A DNA stretch of 64,000 bases from Bradyrhizobium sp. CB2312. GTDB taxonomy: Bacteria; Pseudomonadota; Alphaproteobacteria; Rhizobiales; Xanthobacteraceae. The notes below the pieces were generated by a model that saw only the letters and a program-made list of their open reading frames with translations, did no database searches and was not told where the DNA came from. The DNA lies in assembly GCF_029714425.1 (NCBI RefSeq), contig NZ_CP121668.1, forward strand, positions 5,167,501 through 5,231,500, given 5' to 3'. The translations under genes were made by a program, and so were the position numbers. Each line of letters opens with the position of its first letter. Position 1 is the first letter of the stretch. Of the stretch, positions 59,769-64,000 are shown piece by piece.

Positions 59769-61123
59769 GCGTTTTCGGTATCGGCGTTGCCTACGGGATA
59801 GCAACGCTGCTCGTGATGTTTTCAGGGATGCCCATCGCGTTCGCGCTCGGCGCGGTCGCGGTCGTGTTCATGGGCATCTACATGCCCGCCGCCTCGCTCG
59901 ATACGGTGACGCAGAACGTCTACGAGGAGATGGCCTCGATCACGCTATTGTCGATCCCGCTCTTCATCCTGAAGGGCGCGGCGATCGGCAAGTCGCGGGC
60001 CGGCCAGGACCTCTATTCGGCGCTGCATGCCTGGCTGCACCGCGTGCCCGGCGGCCTCGGTGTCGCCAACGTGTTCGCCTGCGCGCTGTTCGCGGCGATG
60101 GCGGGCTCCTCGCCCGCCACCTGCTCGGCGATCGGTTCGGCCGGTATCCCCGAGATGCGCAAGCGCGGCTATTCCGGCGGTTTTGCCGCCGGCATCATCG
60201 CGGCCGGCGGCACGCTCGGCATCCTGCTGCCGCCCTCGATCACCATGATCCTGTTCGCGGTCGCAGCCGAGAAGTCGCTCGGGCGGCTGTTCCTCGCCGG
60301 CATCGGTCCGGGTCTGCTGCTGGTCTCGCTGTTCGGCGCCTATGCCGTGATCCGCTTCCGCCAGGAATATGCCGCCGCCGCGGCGATCTACGAGAAAGGC
60401 GGGCCGGAGGCTCCGATCCTGCAGCGCGACGAGTACACGCTCGCCGAACGCTTCAGTGTGCTGCCGCGCGTGATCCCGTTCGTGCTGCTGCTGACCGGCG
60501 TCATGATCGCGCTCTATGGCGGCTTTGCCACGCCGTCGGAGACCGCCGGTCTCGGCGGCCTGCTGGCGCTGGCGCTGATCGCCGCGATCTACAGCGTGTG
60601 GCGGCCGGGCGATCTCGCCCCGATCATGAGATCGACGATCCGGGAATCGACCATGCTGATGATGATCATCGGCATGTCGCTGCTCTATTCCTACGTGATG
60701 AGCTACCTGCACATCTCGCAATCGGTCGCCGAATCCATCGTGGCCATGCACCTGCCGCGCTGGGAGCTGCTGTTCGCGATCCTCGTCATGGTCGTCGTGC
60801 TCGGCTTCTTCCTGCCGCCGGTCTCGATCATCCTGATGACGGCACCGATCATCCTGCCTCCCTTACGCGCCGCCAATTTCGACATCATCTGGTTCGGTGT
60901 CGTCATGACCATCGTGATGGAGATGGGGCTGATCCACCCGCCCGTCGGATTGAACATCTTCGTCATCCGCAACGTCGCGCCCGACATCCCCTTGAGCGAG
61001 GTGATCTGGGGCACCCTGCCCTTCGTGCTCTTGATGATGCTCGCGGTGCTGCTGCTCTGCTTCGTGCCGGAGATCTCGACCTGGTTGCCGGATCTCGTGA
61101 TGGGGCCGGACGGGAGCAGGTAG
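59765..61123 (+). CDS. TRAP transporter large membrane subunit (DctM), locus 1
   Basis: 452 residues with about 12 membrane segments. Landmarks: FSGMPIAFALGAVAVVFMGI, SIPLFILKGAAIGKSRAGQD, AMAGSSPATCSAIGSAGIPE, GGTLGILLPPSITMILFAVA, GGFATPSETAGLGGLLALAL and GLIHPPVGLNIFVIRNVAPD. Na+-driven uptake of the DctP ligand. Complete and intact, unlike locus 2. A dispersed repeat begins 16 bp after the stop. Confidence 0.92.
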   Translation: MSVFGIGVAYGIATLLVMFSGMPIAFALGAVAVVFMGIYMPAASLDTVTQNVYEEMASITLLSIPLFILKGAAIGKSRAGQDLYSALHAWLHRVPGGLGVANVFACALFAAMAGSSPATCSAIGSAGIPEMRKRGYSGGFAAGIIAAGGTLGILLPPSITMILFAVAAEKSLGRLFLAGIGPGLLLVSLFGAYAVIRFRQEYAAAAAIYEKGGPEAPILQRDEYTLAERFSVLPRVIPFVLLLTGVMIALYGGFATPSETAGLGGLLALALIAAIYSVWRPGDLAPIMRSTIRESTMLMMIIGMSLLYSYVMSYLHISQSVAESIVAMHLPRWELLFAILVMVVVLGFFLPPVSIILMTAPIILPPLRAANFDIIWFGVVMTIVMEMGLIHPPVGLNIFVIRNVAPDIPLSEVIWGTLPFVLLMMLAVLLLCFVPEISTWLPDLVMGPDGSR

Positions 61124-61138
61124 CGGCATAGAAGCTGC

Positions 61139-61270
61139 CGTAGGGTGGGCAAAGCGGAGCGTGCCCACCACCTGTCGGCGATCACGGAGAGATGGTGGGC
61201 ACGGCGCTACGCGCCTTTGCCCACCCTACGAGTTCTGCGCTCCGCGCAGCCGCAAGGCTAACCCACCCTA
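61139..61270. repeat. Dispersed GTAGGGTGGGC repeat, copy 2 (composite)
   Basis: 61139-61230 repeats the blocks of 31571-31660 (CGTAGGGTGGGCAAAGCG, AGCGTGCCCACC, GAGATGGTGGGCACGGCGC, GCCTTTGCCCACCCTACG). A further inverted CCCACCCTACG follows at 61260-61270, where the complement TAG is the stop codon of the GntR gene. Confidence 0.85.
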
Positions 61271-61951
61271 CGATTTTTCCTTCCGCCGCGATCGCGGCGC
61301 GATCGCCACCACCTGCAAGAGATCCTTGCGCACGGCCTCGATGTGCCGCTCCAGGAAGCGGCAGGCTTCCTCGACCTTGTGCGCGCGGCACAGCGCGATC
61401 AGATGAGCGTGCTCCTTCTCCGCAATACCCATCGCCTTGGTGTTGGAGAGCTGCAACCGTGTGTAGCGGTCGCTGGTCTGGAGCAGCGACAGCACGATCG
61501 CGCGGGTGCGCGGCTGCGGCGCGTGGACGTAGAGCGCCATGTGGAAGTCGGCGTTGAGCTGGCCCCATTCACTGACATTGCGCGCCTTGATCGCCTTCTC
61601 GAACTGCTTGTGGATGTCGTCGAGGCCCTCGAAATCCTCCGCGCTGAAACGTGGCGCCGACTGCGCCAGCAACCGCGGCTCAAGGATGCGCCGCAGGTCG
61701 AAGACGTCGTTGATCTCGTCCAGTGACAGCTCCGAGACGATCGCGCCCTTCTGCGGCACGATCCGCACCAGGCCTTCGGCCTCGAGCTGGAACAGTGCCT
61801 CGCGCACGGGAATGCGGCTGACGCCATAGGCCTCGCCGAGCGCGTCCTGGCGGAGCTGCGAGCCGGCCGGATAGGTGCCGTCGAGGATCGCCTGCCTGAG
61901 CTGGTCGACGATCGCGGCCGACAGGGTGCGATGCTTCAGAGGCTGTTTCAT
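61268..61951 (-). CDS. GntR-family regulator, FCD (FadR-like) subfamily
   Basis: 227 residues from the ATG at 61951 (MKQPLKHRTLSAAIVDQLRQ). The N-terminal winged helix has ILDGTYPAGSQLRQDALGEA and YGVSRIPVREALFQLEAEGL, the GntR recognition pattern. The C-terminal FCD domain has FDLRRILEPRLLAQSAPRFS and metal-ligand-like residues (LNADFHMALYVHAPQPR, EHAHLIALCRAHKVEEACRF then LERHI). It probably senses a carboxylate related to the TRAP substrate. It is divergent from the second TRAP locus, and a fitting palindrome lies at 62089. Its stop codon comes from the adjoining repeat. Confidence 0.9.
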   Translation of the reverse strand: MKQPLKHRTLSAAIVDQLRQAILDGTYPAGSQLRQDALGEAYGVSRIPVREALFQLEAEGLVRIVPQKGAIVSELSLDEINDVFDLRRILEPRLLAQSAPRFSAEDFEGLDDIHKQFEKAIKARNVSEWGQLNADFHMALYVHAPQPRTRAIVLSLLQTSDRYTRLQLSNTKAMGIAEKEHAHLIALCRAHKVEEACRFLERHIEAVRKDLLQVVAIAPRSRRKEKS

Positions 61952-62075
61952 CTGACCTTCTGTCTTTCCCGACTCATCGGCGCGCAGCGGTCCCTCTCTT
62001 GCATGTTGGGGCACTCAGCAAAAGCCGGTGCCCAGCAAAAGCGCGCCCTGCCGCCGAAATGACCGCAATCTCCGT

Positions 62076-62103
62076 TTGACACCCAAATTGTATAAATTAT
62101 ACA
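62076..62103 (+). promoter_or_regulatory. Promoter and GntR-type operator of TRAP locus 2
   Basis: -35 TTGACA (62076-62081), 16-bp spacer, -10 TATACA (62098-62103). A perfect palindrome TGTATAA-A-TTATACA (62089-62103) covers the spacer and -10, so a bound repressor would block RNA polymerase. The form fits FCD-type GntR operators, and the gntR gene is divergent 138 bp away. Confidence 0.75.
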
Positions 62104-62146
62104 TTTGGCAATCGCACGACAAATCTTCGGGGGTTGGGGCCTCTTC

Positions 62147-62437
62147 ATGATCGAGCAGACGATGCCGGCCACGCGCGCGCTCAGCGTCCGACGTACGATC
62201 GTCCGGATGTCGAGCGCCCTGCTCGCCTTCGAGCGTCTGGCGCTGATGGGGCTGATGTACCTGCTGACCGGCCTGATCCTGGTCAACGTCGTCACCCGCT
62301 ATGCGCGTTTCCCGATCTACTGGATCGATGAATCCGCGGTTTATTGCGTGGTCTGGCTGACCTTCATCGGCGCCACCTGCGCGGTCGCCGATCCCAGGAT
62401 GGAGGAGATGAACATGTTGGCGAGGATGTTGACGTAG
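62147..62437 (+). pseudogene. Truncated TRAP small subunit (dctQ), locus 2
   Basis: The frame starts MIEQTMPATRALSVRRTIVR and is DctQ-like through LLAFERLALMGLMYLLTGLI then VNVVTRYARFPIYWIDESAV and YCVVWLTFIGATCAV. After about residue 77-80 homology stops, and the next ~16 residues (DPRMEEMNMLARMLT) are translated from antisense dctM sequence before a stop. DctQ proteins are ~160-190 residues, so the second half is missing. Expression signals upstream look intact. Confidence 0.8.
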
Positions 62438-62490
62438 GCGAGCCCGCCCTTGAGCGAGCCGACGAACGCCATCGCCATGTCGACGATGCG
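62377..62490 (-). pseudogene. Inverted internal fragment of a TRAP large subunit (dctM)
   Basis: On the minus strand only, this stretch reads RRIVDMAMAFVGSLKGGLAY then VNILANMFISSILGSATAQV, an internal DctM segment from around residues 80-120 of a typical protein. The flanking dctM/dctQ remains are on the plus strand, so ~115 bp has been flipped. Breakpoints are placed to within about 10 bp; both edges fit either orientation, suggesting short homologies. Confidence 0.75.
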
Positions 62491-63109
62491 CCGTGTGCTG
62501 ATCCCGATCGTCATCGTCGGCACGATTCTGAGCGGCCTCGCCAATGCGACGGAATCCGCGGCCGTCGGCGCCGTCGCCGCGGCGCTGGTCGGCAAGTACT
62601 GGACCAAGGAATTCGAGTTCTCGCAGTTGCCGCAGATGATGCTGCGCAGCGGCATCTACTCGGCGATCGTGCTGTTCCTGGTCGCCGCCGCGGCCGTGTT
62701 CTCCTGGGTCCTGATCTTCGGCAAGGTGCCGCAGGAAACCGCCGGCTGGATCCAGTCCGCCGCGAAGGACCCGATCAGCTTCATGCTGATCTGCAACGTC
62801 ATCCTGCTGATCATCGGCACTGTCATCGACGGCATTCCCGGCCTGATCATGACGGTGCCGATCCTGCTGCCGGTCGCAACCGACGTCTACCACATCGATC
62901 CCCGGCATTTCGGCGTGGTGGTGGTGATCAACCTCGTGCTCGGCCTTTTGTCGCCGCCGGTCGGGCTCTGCTTCTTCGTCGCGGCTGCCGTCACCGGCGC
63001 CAAGCCCGGCAAGATGTTCATGGTGACGCTGCCGTTCTTCGTCATCTCCTGCGTCCTCCTCGTGCTGCTCTCGCTCTACCCCTCGCTCTCGCTGATCCTC
63101 GTCAAATAG
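62450..63109 (+). pseudogene. C-terminal half of a TRAP large subunit (dctM), locus 2
   Basis: Plus-strand DctM sequence resumes at about 62485 with RRVLIPIVIVGTILSGLANA then TESAAVGAVAAALVGKYW and continues to a normal end (PPVGLCFFVAAAVTGAKPGK, then SLYPSLSLILVK). Roughly 200 C-terminal residues of ~430 remain; the N-terminus and most of the first half are gone apart from the inverted piece. An ATG at 62450 opens the frame, but the first ~12 residues derive from the inverted segment. Cannot form a working DctM. Confidence 0.8.
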
Positions 63110-63133
63110 GCCCGTTCAAAAGGAAGCTCGACC

Positions 63134-64000
63134 ATGCCGCTTTCACGCCGCCGCTTTCTCGCCGCCAGTGCCGCCGCATCGGTGTTTGCGCCCTCGCTGG
63201 CGCTCGCCCAGGCCAAGGAATTCCGCCTCGGCCTGATCACGCCGAACGGCCATTCCTGGAACAAGGCCGCGCTCAAGTTCGGCGATGAGCTGAAGGCCGC
63301 CACCAACGGCCGCCTGACCCTGACCGTCTTCCACTCCGGCCAGCTCGGCAACGAGCCCGCGATGATGCAGCAATTGCAGTCCGGCGCGCTCGACATGGGC
63401 TTCATCCAGGCCGCCGAGCTCGGCTCGCGCGTGCCGCACATCGCCGCGATCAATGCGCCCTACATCGTCCGCTCGACGCCGGCGGTGGCGAAATTCGTGC
63501 GGCATCCGGCGGCCATCAAACTGTTCGAGGTGCTGCCGCAGGAGACCGGCACGATCGGCCTCGGCTGGGGCATCACCGGCATGCGCGCGGTGTTCTCCTC
63601 CAAGGACCTGAATTCGCTGGCCGACATCAAGGGCATGAAGCTGCGCATCAACCCGACTCCGGTCTATCGCGATTTCTATTCCTCGCTCGGCGCAGCCCCG
63701 ACGCCGATCCCGACGCCGCAGGTGTTCGACGCCATGGCCAACGGCCAGGTCGACGGCCTCGAGGCCGACCTCGAATTCTCCTGGAACCAGCGCTTCGACA
63801 AGGTGTCGAAGGTGATCCTGCAGATGAACGCCGTCTTCATGCCGATGGCGGCGGTCGTCTCCGGCCGGGTCTGGCAGTCACTCCCCGCAGCCGACCGCGA
63901 GCTGATCGCCAAGACCATCAAGACGACGCTGGACGCGCAGATCGACGAGCTCGCCGGCAACGAGCCGGCGCTGATCGAGAACTTCAAGAACGCGCCGATC
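63134..64000 (+). CDS. TRAP transporter substrate-binding protein (DctP family), locus 2, partial
   Basis: 289 residues to the window edge; start MPLSRRRFLAASAAASVFAP (twin-arginine-like signal, SRRRFLAAS). DctP landmarks: KEFRLGLITPNGHSWNKAAL, GRLTLTVFHSGQLGNEPAMM, QQLQSGALDMGFIQAAELGS, IKGMKLRINPTPVYRDFYSS with the conserved Arg, and VFDAMANGQVDGLEADLEF. The frame is intact, in contrast to the broken membrane subunits just upstream, so the binding protein could be an orphan or use the subunits of locus 1. Confidence 0.92.
   Translation, partial: MPLSRRRFLAASAAASVFAPSLALAQAKEFRLGLITPNGHSWNKAALKFGDELKAATNGRLTLTVFHSGQLGNEPAMMQQLQSGALDMGFIQAAELGSRVPHIAAINAPYIVRSTPAVAKFVRHPAAIKLFEVLPQETGTIGLGWGITGMRAVFSSKDLNSLADIKGMKLRINPTPVYRDFYSSLGAAPTPIPTPQVFDAMANGQVDGLEADLEFSWNQRFDKVSKVILQMNAVFMPMAAVVSGRVWQSLPAADRELIAKTIKTTLDAQIDELAGNEPALIENFKNAPI

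Noticed and set aside
62377..62490. An invertible phase-variation switch in TRAP locus 2
   Set aside because: Re-inverting the segment would not recreate an intact dctQ or dctM, no recombinase is nearby and no long inverted repeats flank it. It fits a one-time rearrangement better.

Overview
The window is GC-rich, densely coded chromosomal DNA of an alphaproteobacterium, most likely a Bradyrhizobium or close Nitrobacteraceae relative. Four things suggest this: a PopZ-type DUF2497 protein upstream of valS, an aap-type amino-acid ABC operon, many small proteins of the kind rhizobia carry, and several dispersed palindromic repeats with sequences I recognise from that group. No rRNA, prophage or CRISPR array is visible. 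There are three tRNAs (Asn, Cys, Arg), one intact IS630-family element and two pseudogene loci.

Layout. 1-4.7 kb: valS (partial), a PopZ-like gene, tolC, a PCMT-like methyltransferase and a small gene, all on the minus strand. 5-10.4 kb: a membrane-stress operon (PspA-like, NfeD-like, flotillin). An IS630 element has inserted in it at the nfeD stop codon, and the PspA-like frame carries an extra N-terminal module resembling the front of TnpB. 10.7-17.4 kb: an apparent amide-utilisation operon read leftward: binding protein, fused permease/ATPase, a 16-codon mini-ORF, formamidase/acetamidase, an AraC-regulator/formamidase fusion, and RidA. 17.8-20.1 kb: small genes, tRNA-Cys, a broken polysaccharide-export ATPase and a DTW-domain tRNA-modification enzyme. 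20.1-29.3 kb: a four-gene RND efflux operon (NodT-type outer-membrane factor, fusion protein, two MdtB/MdtC-like pumps). 29.9-39.6 kb: cysK, a DUF805 gene, aapJQMP, metC and a Na/Pi cotransporter. 39.6-43.4 kb: an envelope-glycan cluster (LAB_N protein, GT2, PAP2 phosphatase, ArnT-like transferase). 43.4-50.8 kb: pbpC with an alpha-2-macroglobulin. 51-57.9 kb: tRNA-Arg, a candidate sRNA, an unassigned PLP enzyme and many small membrane or secreted proteins. 58.2-64 kb: an intact TRAP transporter, a GntR regulator, and a second TRAP locus whose small and large membrane genes are wrecked by deletion plus a local inversion.

The most unusual items are the TnpB-like/PspA frame inside the PspA-NfeD-flotillin operon, the AraC-formamidase fusion, the scrambled TRAP locus, a repeat element translated as part of PbpC, and several genes whose stop codon lies at the edge of a dispersed repeat. 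Family assignments rest on motifs read by eye; no database search was possible.
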